A stretch of 64,000 nt of DNA from Brachyspira sp. SAP_772 (GTDB lineage Bacteria > Spirochaetota > Brachyspiria > Brachyspirales > Brachyspiraceae): contig NZ_VYIX01000001.1 in the NCBI RefSeq assembly GCF_009755885.1, positions 454,419 to 518,418 on the forward strand, read 5' to 3'. The position numbers were made by a program, and so were the translations under genes. The notes beneath the pieces were generated by a model, which was not told the DNA's origin, made no database searches, and saw nothing but the letters and a program-made list of their open reading frames with translations. Shown here in pieces: positions 43,879-52,453 of the stretch (within the stretch, counting starts at the first letter, position 1; each line of letters begins with the position of its first letter).

Positions 43879-45611
43879 TGAAAGTAGAAATTGGAAAATT
43901 CGCGGGTTTTTGTGACGGTGTTAAATATGCCGTTGAAAAAACCTTCTCGCAAGCCTCTAAAAGCAATGAAGAGATTTATGTAGACGGTCATCTTATACAT
44001 AATCCTCAAACTTTAGATATGCTTGAAAAAACAGGTGTAAAAACCTACGAAGATACTGAAGATGATATGTCTGTGCTTGATGATAAAACTGTAATTATAA
44101 GAGCACATGGCATATCTCCAGAAAGAAGAGAAGCTCTATCTAGTCATGCAAAAAAAATAGTTAATCTTACTTGCAAATATGTCGCAAAAATACAAGGTCT
44201 AGTAAAAAAACATAGTTCATTAGGTTATAGGGTTATTGTTATAGGTAATCCTAATCACCCTGAAATTATTGGTGTATGCGGTTTTGCAAAAGATGTTTAT
44301 GTTGTTTATAAAGACGAAGATATAGATAAGCTTCCAGAAGATGATAAAAAAACTCTAATAGTAGCCCAAACAACCCTTCAAAAAGAAACATTCGATAAAT
44401 TCGTTTCTCAAATACAAAATAAATACAAAAACTCTGAATTAATAATAAAAAATACAATCTGTGAAGCAACCGAACAAAGACAAAATGAAATATTAGATAT
44501 AGCTAAAAGAAATGATGTAGTTCTTGTTATAGGCGGAAGCGAGAGCAGTAACACTAGAAACCTATACAAAATAGCTTCCAATATAAAGCCTTCATTTTAT
44601 GTAGAGTTTAAAGAAGATTTAGAGAAAATAGATCTTACCTCCTACAAAAATGTAGGCATAATGGCGGGAGCTTCCACTCCTGATTGGCTCATAGAAGATA
44701 TTGCTCAAACTATAAAAGATAATTATTCAAACAGTTTTTATAGAGGCATTAATAAATTATTTGATTTTCTTAATTATGGTTATATATTCTTTTCTTTTGG
44801 TGCTTTTTTAATGTCTTATGCTATTTATGATATTTTAGATAAACCTTTTCAATATAGAATAGGGGTGATAGTGGCATTATATTATTTATTTATGAGTTTG
44901 GGTAATGGTTATAGCAATTATACTATAAAAATTAGTGATAAAAGACGCTATCTTTTCTATCAGAAATATAAGCCTGCATTTTTAACTATTATTGTTATAA
45001 GTGCATTAATTATGTTTTATCTTGCATACAATGTTGATATTGGTATATTAATGCTTACAATATTATCTACACTTTTGGGTACTGCATATAATATGAGCTT
45101 TGAAAAAAATGATAGATTTAATAATTCCTTTTTCTTTAGATTATTTAAAAAATTAATACCATTTAAAGCTATAATAATATCCATTGCTGTTACCACTCTT
45201 TTAAATGGCTCTATATTGCTTCTTAATAGAAACATATTAAAAGATAATACATTATCTTATTTATTTTCAGTGAGTATAGTTTTTATATTTATGTTTATAA
45301 GACAGGCTTTAATAGAAATAAAATTTTCACAAAGCGACAAGATAGCAGGAGCTGTTACTCTAACTACTTATATAGATTCAGATAAATTAGCAATAATAAC
45401 AGCCATTATACCAATAATATTATTAATAGGTGTAGTTATTGCCAATATATTTTTCTCAGATTTTAATAACATGAAATATTTTATCCCTGTTTTATATAGC
45501 AGCATAGTATCATTTATAGTGATGAAAAGAAGGGTGATAACAAGCAGACATTTATTTTCTATATTAATAGATTCTACATTATATGTATTATTTTTAGCGG
45601 CATTAATTTAA
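43878..45611 (+). CDS. ispH: IspH (HMBPP reductase) fused to a UbiA-like membrane domain
   Basis: A 577-residue fusion. Residues 1-283 are a full IspH, the 4Fe-4S enzyme making IPP and DMAPP at the end of the MEP pathway: GFC12-GV, LTCKYV and NTICEATEQRQ provide the three cluster cysteines, with HLIHNP, IIRAHGISP and NPNHPE as substrate loops. From about 290 to the end there are seven or eight membrane helices whose order and loops (LGNGYSNYTIKISDKRR; LLGTAYN) resemble UbiA prenyltransferases. The Asp-rich metal motifs are not intact (Ser/Asn where Asp is expected), so catalysis by this half is doubtful; it may tether IspH to the membrane. Coupled to rpmB by a 1-base overlap. Confidence 0.85.
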   Translation: MKVEIGKFAGFCDGVKYAVEKTFSQASKSNEEIYVDGHLIHNPQTLDMLEKTGVKTYEDTEDDMSVLDDKTVIIRAHGISPERREALSSHAKKIVNLTCKYVAKIQGLVKKHSSLGYRVIVIGNPNHPEIIGVCGFAKDVYVVYKDEDIDKLPEDDKKTLIVAQTTLQKETFDKFVSQIQNKYKNSELIIKNTICEATEQRQNEILDIAKRNDVVLVIGGSESSNTRNLYKIASNIKPSFYVEFKEDLEKIDLTSYKNVGIMAGASTPDWLIEDIAQTIKDNYSNSFYRGINKLFDFLNYGYIFFSFGAFLMSYAIYDILDKPFQYRIGVIVALYYLFMSLGNGYSNYTIKISDKRRYLFYQKYKPAFLTIIVISALIMFYLAYNVDIGILMLTILSTLLGTAYNMSFEKNDRFNNSFFFRLFKKLIPFKAIIISIAVTTLLNGSILLLNRNILKDNTLSYLFSVSIVFIFMFIRQALIEIKFSQSDKIAGAVTLTTYIDSDKLAIITAIIPIILLIGVVIANIFFSDFNNMKYFIPVLYSSIVSFIVMKRRVITSRHLFSILIDSTLYVLFLAALI

Positions 45612-45660
45612 TTTTTAAGCAAAAAATATATTTGCAAAAAATCTTTAATACCGCTAATAA

Positions 45661-46578
45661 TTATTCTTTTCTTCTAAAAAGTGAAGAAGATGATGATTGT
45701 AAATGATTTGCTCTTAAATCAATAAGCTCAAATATAGTAGCAGAAGATAAACTTTCTCTCAAAGCTTTAGGAGCTTTAAGTAATTTAATAATCTCTTCAT
45801 TAACCATCCATTCTTCATCATAATTGCTGCTGATTGAATCTCTTGGAGCATATATCATATTGCTTCTAGCTAATACAATAAATCTATTATTTTCATCATA
45901 ATAACCTAACTCAGCAATGAAATAAGCATGAGGCATAGCTAAATTAATATATCTGTCTCCATAAATTGCATTAACATCAATTTCTCTGTGTATTTCACCA
46001 TTTGTAATATCATAACCAAATACATGAAATATTCTCACAGATATTCTGCGGTTTTTCAAAGAGTGATAAGATATGTCATTATCAGATATATCCCAATAGA
46101 AAAAGCACCATTCAGGATCTCTCATCATTAAAGTTAATTTAGTTTCATTATATCTATCAGGTAATTCTCTAACAATATCAACATCATCAGGTATATATTG
46201 CGGCTTTTTTTCTTCTTCTTCAATTTCTACTTTAATTATTATTTCTTCTTCTTTAGTTTTTTTAGCAGTTTTCTTTGCTGATGTTTTTTTAGCAGTTGTA
46301 GTTTTTTTAGTTGTTTCTTTTTTTACAACTGTTTTTTTAGCTGTAGTAGTTTTTTTAGCAGAAACTGATTCTTTTTCTGTAGTTGCCTTTTTGGATGTAG
46401 TTTTTTTAGCTGAAGCTGCAGTAGTTTTTTTAGCTGTTTCTTTTTTAACTGTTGCTTTTTTAGGAGCAGCTTCTTTTTTTGCAGCAGTTTTCTTAGGAGC
46501 GGCGGCAACATCTTTTTTTACGGCTGTTTTTTTTACAGCTGTTTCTTTTTGGGTTGTTGTTTTTTTGGTTGTAGCCAT
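45661..46578 (-). CDS. DUF4912 protein with a histone H1-like Lys/Ala/Thr-rich tail
   Basis: A 305-residue protein. Residues 1-110 are almost only Lys, Thr, Ala, Val and Glu in KKTTAKK-like repeats, resembling histone H1 C-termini or bacterial HU tails. After an acidic run (EEEIIIKVEIEEEEKK) comes a DUF4912 domain (about 130-270) with LTLMMRDPEWCFFYWDIS and AYFIAELGYYDENN. That domain looks like a carbohydrate-binding-type beta-sandwich but has no assigned function. The tail could bind DNA, RNA or anionic polymers. It is transcribed alone, convergent with the IspH gene. Confidence 0.75.
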   Translation of the reverse strand: MATTKKTTTQKETAVKKTAVKKDVAAAPKKTAAKKEAAPKKATVKKETAKKTTAASAKKTTSKKATTEKESVSAKKTTTAKKTVVKKETTKKTTTAKKTSAKKTAKKTKEEEIIIKVEIEEEEKKPQYIPDDVDIVRELPDRYNETKLTLMMRDPEWCFFYWDISDNDISYHSLKNRRISVRIFHVFGYDITNGEIHREIDVNAIYGDRYINLAMPHAYFIAELGYYDENNRFIVLARSNMIYAPRDSISSNYDEEWMVNEEIIKLLKAPKALRESLSSATIFELIDLRANHLQSSSSSLFRRKE

Positions 46579-46630
46579 AAATAATTCTCCATAGGTATAG
46601 GGTTATAAATATGTAATAACTAATGTGTAA

Positions 46631-46658
46631 ATTATAGAATAAATAACCATATTGTCAA
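46631..46658 (-). promoter_or_regulatory. Consensus promoter of the DUF4912 gene
   Basis: Minus strand TTGACA (46658-46653), 16 bases, TATAAT (46636-46631). Confidence 0.85.
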
Positions 46659-46740
46659 TAACTTTTTTACTTTTTTATTTTTATATTATTTTTATATTTA
46701 TTACGATAATTATTGCATATTATTATTTTAAGGGGTGAAC

Positions 46741-47277
46741 GTGAAAAAAAGTGTTATATTATTTTTCATTATTTTTAGTACTGTTTTATTAGCTCAAGAA
46801 GATTTTACTGTTCCTATGACTCCTAGTAAGGATCAGCAATTAGATATAGTAGCAAAATATGGAAGTTCTTTAAGTAAGTTTGATGGAAGTCCAAAGGCAT
46901 ATGCTCAATTAAAATATTGTATTAGCATATTAGATTCCAGAAAGAAAAAAGAATTAAAAGAGCATCCTGCATATTCAACTTTGGGAGATGTTTATATGTA
47001 TGGGGCTACGTATTTACAAAAAGAATACAAAGAAGAAAAAATTATAGAAATGTATAATAAGGCTTTGGAGTTGAGGGGAGACCCTAATTCTTATTATTCG
47101 CTTGCTCTTATATACAAAAACAAATATGATAATGCTGTAAAAAATAATGATGCTGCCAAAGAAGTAGAATATGGTAAAAAAGTTTATGATAATTTTGACA
47201 AATTTGTTCTATTGTCTGGAAACAGTAATGTTAAAAAATATAAAGATATTTTAAACTATTTTAAAACTTATAAATAA
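46741..47277 (+). CDS. Exported TPR-like protein of unknown function
   Basis: A 178-residue protein with a signal peptide ending LLAQ (about residue 17). The mature part has helical repeat character (YMYGATYLQKEYKEEKIIEM; YYSLALIYKNKYDNAVK). I chose GTG 46741, with AAGGGG five bases before it; GTG 46735 overlaps that site. It ends 9 bases before the ion-channel gene, so the two may be co-expressed. Confidence 0.65.
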   Translation: MKKSVILFFIIFSTVLLAQEDFTVPMTPSKDQQLDIVAKYGSSLSKFDGSPKAYAQLKYCISILDSRKKKELKEHPAYSTLGDVYMYGATYLQKEYKEEKIIEMYNKALELRGDPNSYYSLALIYKNKYDNAVKNNDAAKEVEYGKKVYDNFDKFVLLSGNSNVKKYKDILNYFKTYK

Positions 47278-47286
47278 TAAAAAAAC

Positions 47287-49029
47287 ATGATTAAAGAAAT
47301 ATTAAAATATTTTAAATATAGAATTGATAGAATGCTTAATAAGGGGTTGTTCTATCAATTAATGCTTTTAGTTTGTGTTATAATAATTATTCTCTTAATA
47401 GTTTCTGCTTTTATAATATTAATATTTGATTATCCTATAAAAGATGCTTTTTGGGATAGTTTGATGCAATTTATAGACACGGGTAATATATCATCTGTAG
47501 ATGGAAGTTTTGGGCTTGTTATCACTTTTTTAATGGTTACTTTTATAGGAGTATGCGGTTGGGGTTCTCTCATTGCTATGATTAATAAAGCATTGCAAGA
47601 CAGAATAAATAATTTAAGTAAGGGTAATGCTTTTATTATGGAAAAGGGGCATTCTATAATACTTGGATATGGTGAAGAGGCACTTACTATTATAGAAGAG
47701 TTCTTAATTGCTAAAATTAAAAATATAGTTTTGCTTTCTGAGCATAATGTTGATATTATTAGAAAGAGAATTTCTTTTATTAAAGGTTATAGAAGGTCTA
47801 ATATTATTATAAGAGAAGGCTCTACTAGCAGAATAGAAAATATAAAACTTCTTAATATAAAAAAATGTTCCAGCATATCTATTATTAATAATGATGATAC
47901 TGAGTCATTAAATATTTTACTTGCATTAAAAAAGATTTTAAATGAAGAGAGAAATGCTAATGATGAAAAAATCAATATATGTCTATTAGTTCATAATGAA
48001 GATACTTTAGAAATAATAAAATCTATGGAAGATGAAAATTTTACCGTTCATATACTTTATAAATATGAATTATTGTATAAACTTATTTCTCAAAGCATTA
48101 TATATACAGGTCTTAGCAGCGTGTATGAGGATTTATTTTCTAATGACGGTAATGACTTTAAAATAGAAAGCAATCATAATTTTGAAAATGATGAGTTTGA
48201 AGATGTGGCTTTAAAATATATGAATAAAGGCGTAATACTTGTAGGTATAATAGAAAATGATATGGAGTTTTTAAAAGTACCTGACAGTAAATATGTAATA
48301 AAGAAAAGTGATAAATTAGTTGGTCTTTACAAAAATAATGATAAAAATGATATTGTAACTGAAAATAAAAATTATAAATATTATAGTAGTAATATGGTTC
48401 ATAATATTCTGTTAATTTCTGAAGAGAAAAATAATAATGATGTTGTAAGAGAGATAAAAGAATATATAGAAAACTCAAACTTAGAATCTTTAAGTTATGA
48501 TGATATAAAAATACATAAAAACAAATATCAATTCTTATTAGAAAAAATAAAAAGCTCAAACATAACAAAAATAGTTTTAATATCTGAAGACAGTATCACA
48601 GATGCAAAAAGCATAAATATACTTCTTATCATAAGACAAATAATAAAAAAAGAAAATATACAATTATCTATATTGTCTTTATTAAACTCCATACAAAAAA
48701 GAAATTTAATATATTCAGATGATGTTAGAGATTTTATAGTAAGCGGTAAGTTAATAGGTATGCTTATGGCACAAGCTTCTATTGATTATAATATATTATA
48801 TTTGTTTTATGGACTTTTAAGCAAAAATGGAAAAGACATAATAATATCATCATATTCAAAATATTTTAATGAAAATAAAACTTTTAAGGATGCTTATTTT
48901 GATTTACTTTACAGAGGAATTATTATAATAGGAATAAAAAGATATGATGATATACTTTTAAATCCTCCTACAGATTTTTTATTAGACAGTACAGATGAAA
49001 TAATTATAATAATAACAAGCTATATATAA
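47287..49029 (+). CDS. CASTOR/POLLUX-type ion channel with RCK-like domains
   Basis: A 580-residue membrane protein. Two or three N-terminal helices enclose a pore-like turn (MQFIDTGNISSVDGSFG). A Rossmann-type domain begins IILGYGEEALTIIEEF, and a second weaker one near residue 365 (ILLISEEKNNNDVVREI), as in CASTOR/POLLUX channels of plants and their bacterial relatives. These conduct cations and are gated by ligand binding to the soluble ring. The ion and ligand are not known here. No clear ribosome site precedes ATG 47287, so translation may be coupled to the upstream gene. Confidence 0.75.
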   Translation: MIKEILKYFKYRIDRMLNKGLFYQLMLLVCVIIIILLIVSAFIILIFDYPIKDAFWDSLMQFIDTGNISSVDGSFGLVITFLMVTFIGVCGWGSLIAMINKALQDRINNLSKGNAFIMEKGHSIILGYGEEALTIIEEFLIAKIKNIVLLSEHNVDIIRKRISFIKGYRRSNIIIREGSTSRIENIKLLNIKKCSSISIINNDDTESLNILLALKKILNEERNANDEKINICLLVHNEDTLEIIKSMEDENFTVHILYKYELLYKLISQSIIYTGLSSVYEDLFSNDGNDFKIESNHNFENDEFEDVALKYMNKGVILVGIIENDMEFLKVPDSKYVIKKSDKLVGLYKNNDKNDIVTENKNYKYYSSNMVHNILLISEEKNNNDVVREIKEYIENSNLESLSYDDIKIHKNKYQFLLEKIKSSNITKIVLISEDSITDAKSINILLIIRQIIKKENIQLSILSLLNSIQKRNLIYSDDVRDFIVSGKLIGMLMAQASIDYNILYLFYGLLSKNGKDIIISSYSKYFNENKTFKDAYFDLLYRGIIIIGIKRYDDILLNPPTDFLLDSTDEIIIIITSYI

Positions 49030-49117
49030 AAAATAATAATTATTTTTATATTTTAGGAACTTTTTATTATATATATTCGTCTAATAATAATATAAAATAC
49101 TACTAAGGGGTATACCT

Positions 49118-49549
49118 ATGAAAAGAAATATTTTTATTATCTTGGCATTATTAATAACAACAATTGTATCTAATGCCCAAACAGCAAAAACTAATGAGAT
49201 TGTGTATGAACTTGACAATATAAAAGTTGTCAATAAGAATGGATTAGTTCTCAATGATTTTATATCATTATGGAAATCTGATCCTAATATAGTTTTAGTT
49301 GATGTTAGAACACCAGAAGAGATAAAACAAACAGGAACTATAAAAGGTGCTATCAATATTGATTATAAAACTAAAGACTATACTAAAAAATTATTGTCAT
49401 TAGATAAAAGCAAAAAATATTTATTTTATTGTAAGACAGGCGGACGTTCAGGAAAAACAGTTCAGTATTTGCTTGATAATGGATTTAAAAATGTGAATTA
49501 TCTAAAAGATGGCGGATATGCTGAATTATCTAAAGCTTTAAATAAATAA
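49118..49549 (+). CDS. Exported rhodanese-like sulfurtransferase
   Basis: A 143-residue protein with a signal peptide (residues 1-20, ending NAQ) and a single rhodanese domain: VDVRTPEEI and the active-site loop C-KTGGRS with the catalytic Cys. The export signal places it in the periplasm, where it could move sulfane sulfur or thiols. AAGGGG precedes the ATG. A terminator hairpin follows. Confidence 0.85.
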   Translation: MKRNIFIILALLITTIVSNAQTAKTNEIVYELDNIKVVNKNGLVLNDFISLWKSDPNIVLVDVRTPEEIKQTGTIKGAINIDYKTKDYTKKLLSLDKSKKYLFYCKTGGRSGKTVQYLLDNGFKNVNYLKDGGYAELSKALNK

Positions 49550-49573
49550 AAATTATTGTTAAATAAAAATTGT

Positions 49574-49599
49574 GGGGACTGTTTATTACAGCCCCTTTT
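49574..49599 (+). terminator. Terminator after the rhodanese gene
   Basis: GGGG-A-CTGT pairs with ACAG-CCCC around TTATT, followed by TTTT. Confidence 0.8.
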
Positions 49600-49695
49600 A
49601 TTAAAATAGACTTATTTAAAAACTAAATTAATAAATATTTGTATTGTTTTAATTTTATTGATTATAAATATATATTAAATAATGATATATGTTTG

Positions 49696-49860
49696 TAGCT
49701 ATATTCCATGAAAATGCAGTTCTTTTGGTTCTTTTATACCAATACCGAAGGCACTTCCTACGGTCGTACCGAGTAGGGGCCTATCGGCAAAAGAACTGGG
49801 GGTGTGTACCCTAAGGGCACGCTTCGCAGGGGCAAAGCCACCACAAATCACAAACTTAAA
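49696..49860. repeat. Hairpin repeat family A (copy A3, long form)
   Basis: Arm GTTCTTTTATACCAAT, an insert beginning ACCGAAGGCACTTCCTACGG but ending differently from A2 (GAGTAGGGGCCTATCGG), closing arm AAAAGAAC, and a tail hairpin near GGGGCAAAGCC. No gene is visible in 49600-50331. Confidence 0.75.
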
Positions 49861-49882
49861 AAAATTGTCATATAAGTTTTTT

Positions 49883-49931
49883 ATTTTATTCAACTTTTTC
49901 CCGTAGCAAAAAGTTGCAAAAAGTACAAATT
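49883..49931. repeat. Hairpin repeat family B (copy B3, short form)
   Basis: CAACTTTTT / AAAAAGTTG with a CCCGTAG loop; nearly identical to 10970-11012. Confidence 0.8.
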
Positions 49932-50008
49932 ATTTCGCTTATTCGTATATATTTCGCAAAAGTGCAAGTATTTAAAATATATATGAATAATACCATATAT
50001 TTTTAGCT

Positions 50009-50090
50009 ATACTTCATTAAATGCAGTTCTTTTGCTTCTTTTATACCAATAAAAGAAGTGGGGTGCGGGGCAAAGCCCTGCAAACAATAA
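50009..50090. repeat. Hairpin repeat family A (copy A4, minimal form)
   Basis: Arms CTTCTTTTAT and ATAAAAGAAG pair directly around ACCA without a GC-rich insert; the tail hairpin is GCGGGGCAAAGCCCTGC. The leader is shared with copy A1. Confidence 0.8.
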
Positions 50091-50099
50091 AAAAGATAA

Positions 50100-50168
50100 A
50101 AATCTTATTGTTCTTTTTCCCGCAACTACACGGTGTGGACTTCGTCAAAGAACCAAAAAGTGCAAGTT
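50100..50168. repeat. Hairpin repeat family B (copy B4)
   Basis: GTTCTTTTTCCCG, a middle with GGTGTGGACTTCGTC, and AAAGAAC, then CAAAAAGTGCAAG. The arms are GTTCTTT/AAAGAAC instead of CAACTTTTT/AAAAAGTTG in B2 and B3. Confidence 0.75.
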
Positions 50169-50331
50169 ACGAAAGTAATACTAACTATATTTTACATGCT
50201 AAATATTAAATCAAAAACAATACAAATATTTATTAGTTGAGTTTTGAAGTAAGTAATATATTCAATAAAAATGCTTCTATTAAAAATATTTATAATATAT
50301 AATGTAGCTATCAATCAAATTAGGACTATAT

Positions 50332-51042
50332 ATGCAAAATGAAACTCATGAAAATAAAAAAGTTAAGCAGCCAAAACTTTCACTTAAAGAGAGATATAAT
50401 GACAGCTTTTTAGAAGAGGCAGAAAACAGAAGAAAAAAACTTCAGTATCAGAGACTTCATGTAGGACAAATAAATAATTCACGCATTGAACATATGATAA
50501 AACTTCTATATCAGGTGCATCAAAATTATTATTTCGGATATTTTGAAGCAAGCTGCACTTTAGCAGGAAGTATGTTTGAACAATCTCTTATGATTTTATT
50601 AGAAGAAAAAATGCAAGAAGATGGATATATTTCTGTATATAGATTTAATAATGGAAAAAAAATTAAAGAGCAAATTACAAATGTAGAAGATTTAGCACAA
50701 TTTAATATAGGCTTTTTAATATCAATAGTTAATAATTATAAAATGCTTCCCAAAAATGAATATAATACAGCTAAAACAATTCAATGCATAAGAAACTGCA
50801 TAGTTCATGATATGCTTCCAGAGTTTAGAATAAATGATAAATATTATGAAGCAGACTTAAAAATTAACTTAAACTCAAATACTACTAAAATAATAGCCAT
50901 ACCTGTAGATGAAATAAATACTTATACATTAGGAAAAAGCTCAATAGAATTATGGTCATATTATCTTCTAACAAGAACCAGAGAGTTAATAGATTTTTTA
51001 TTTAAAGAAAGAGTTAAAAAATTCCCGCCTGATTTTATATAA
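50332..51042 (+). CDS. HEPN-like helical protein of unknown function
   Basis: A 236-residue soluble protein. After a basic N-terminus (residues 1-45) it is mostly helical: a helix with FEASCTLAGSMFEQSLMILL, a second with LAQFNIGFLISIVNNY, then IRNCIVHD (R154, H159), an Rx4H motif with the Asn after Arg common in HEPN domains. This layout fits a single HEPN unit, a family that includes RNase toxins and non-catalytic binding modules. No antitoxin-like gene is adjacent, and the reading frame is bounded by repeats upstream. Function not assigned. Confidence 0.55.
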   Translation: MQNETHENKKVKQPKLSLKERYNDSFLEEAENRRKKLQYQRLHVGQINNSRIEHMIKLLYQVHQNYYFGYFEASCTLAGSMFEQSLMILLEEKMQEDGYISVYRFNNGKKIKEQITNVEDLAQFNIGFLISIVNNYKMLPKNEYNTAKTIQCIRNCIVHDMLPEFRINDKYYEADLKINLNSNTTKIIAIPVDEINTYTLGKSSIELWSYYLLTRTRELIDFLFKERVKKFPPDFI

Positions 51043-51072
51043 AAAAAGAGGCTGTTATTTGCAGCCCCTTAT
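51043..51072. terminator. Bidirectional terminator
   Basis: AAG-A-GGCTG pairs with CAGCC-C-CTT around TTATTTG. The minus strand has a run of seven T after the hairpin, serving the aminotransferase gene; the plus side, serving the HEPN-like gene, is weaker. Confidence 0.75.
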
Positions 51073-51086
51073 GTATTTTCAAAAAA

Positions 51087-52289
51087 TTATTTTTCTACTT
51101 CTTTTCTATATTTAATTAAGCCCTGTTTCAAAATCTCCATAGCTCTTTTTATATCTTTAGCCTCTAATGCATAGCACATTCTCACCTCATCTCTTCCTAA
51201 GCCGGGAGTTGCATAGAAACCCTCACCCGGAGCAAACATAACAGTCTCCCCATCAAGATTAAAGTCTTTAAGCAACCAAATAGCAAAATCTTCAGCATTT
51301 TTTACAGGAAGTTTAGCAAGCACGTAGAAAGCTCCCTCAGGCTCTTGCATTACAACGCCATCCATTTTTGTAAGCTCTTCAAACATGATTTTTCTTCTGT
51401 TATCATATTCTTTTCTAGCATCTTCAAAATAGTTATCAGGCAAATCATATAAAGCAGCAGCACCAACCATTTCAAGTGTAGGAGCAGATAATCTAGCCTG
51501 ACATTCTCTAAATACAGCAGTGCTAAATGCCTTATTTTTACTTATTACACATCCAATTCTAGCACCGCAAGCAGAGAATCTTTTAGATATAGAGTCAACT
51601 ATAACAACATTTTCTGCCACATCTTTATATGTACCAAAACTTATAGCTTTTTTATCGCCATAAACAAACTCTCTATAAACTTCATCGCTTATAATAAACA
51701 TATCATGTTTTTTAGCAAGATAAGCGATATCATCAAGTTCTTGTTTTGTAGATACAACCCCAGTAGGGTTAGAAGGATTTGAAAACATATATGCTTTGGT
51801 TTTTGGAGTAATATGCTTTTCTATTTCGTCACGGCTTGGAAGGTGAAAGCCTTGTTCTGCATAAGTGCGAACTGCATTTCTTTTAATATCTAATACATCA
51901 TAAAAACTATTGTAATTAGCATAATAAGGTTCTGATACTAATATTTCATCACCCTCATCAAAAATAGCTAGTAAAGTAAATAATAATCCTTCACTACCGC
52001 CATTAGTGATATTAATTTCATCTTCCTCATAATGGACACCTATTTTCTTCTCATAATATTCTTGTATTTTATTTATAAGCGGTTTCATACCTCTTGAATT
52101 TTCATATTTAAGGGTTTTACCATTATATTTGCTAATAGCATCTAAAAATACTTTAGGTGTTTCAATATCAGGCTGACCTATATTAAGATGGTAGATTTTT
52201 ATGCCTTTTTTTACTGCTTCTTCGGCATATGGGTTTAACTTTCTTACAGGCGAAGTTTTTAGCCTTTGAATTCTTTGCGATATTTCCAT
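51087..52289 (-). CDS. Class I/II PLP-dependent aminotransferase (aspartate aminotransferase-like)
   Basis: A 400-residue fold-type I aminotransferase. NIGQPDIETP and SNPSNPTGVV are substrate and PLP contacts, ISDEVYREFVYG has the PLP Asp/Tyr, SISKRFSACGARIG has the Schiff-base Lys, and EVRMCYAL near the end has the carboxylate-binding Arg. It probably transfers amino groups between 2-oxoglutarate and Asp or another amino acid; the exact pair cannot be fixed from sequence. It is transcribed alone with its own promoter. Confidence 0.88.
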   Translation of the reverse strand: MEISQRIQRLKTSPVRKLNPYAEEAVKKGIKIYHLNIGQPDIETPKVFLDAISKYNGKTLKYENSRGMKPLINKIQEYYEKKIGVHYEEDEINITNGGSEGLLFTLLAIFDEGDEILVSEPYYANYNSFYDVLDIKRNAVRTYAEQGFHLPSRDEIEKHITPKTKAYMFSNPSNPTGVVSTKQELDDIAYLAKKHDMFIISDEVYREFVYGDKKAISFGTYKDVAENVVIVDSISKRFSACGARIGCVISKNKAFSTAVFRECQARLSAPTLEMVGAAALYDLPDNYFEDARKEYDNRRKIMFEELTKMDGVVMQEPEGAFYVLAKLPVKNAEDFAIWLLKDFNLDGETVMFAPGEGFYATPGLGRDEVRMCYALEAKDIKRAMEILKQGLIKYRKEVEK

Positions 52290-52322
52290 TTTTTTTCTCC
52301 AAAAACTTTATTATATATAGTA

Positions 52323-52351
52323 ATATTAGAGTATATAATAAAAATTGTCAA
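52323..52351 (-). promoter_or_regulatory. Promoter of the aminotransferase gene
   Basis: Minus strand TTGACA (52351-52346), 17 bases, TAATAT (52328-52323). Confidence 0.65.
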
Positions 52352-52453
52352 TATACAAATAATTACTTTTTATTGTTATATTTGTTATTTTTAATGATGA
52401 TTTATTTTTTTTATAGTATATAATTAAAAATAAATATATTTTTTGGTGTTTTT

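Noticed and set aside
46391-46594. Plus-strand Val/Ala-rich frame opposite the DUF4912 tail
   Set aside because: It is the antisense of a Lys/Ala/Thr-codon repeat, which is open in several frames; no start signals.
49699-50209. Frames on both strands inside the second repeat cluster
   Set aside because: They coincide with repeat arms and inserts and have no ribosome site; the same peptide pieces recur only because the DNA repeats do.
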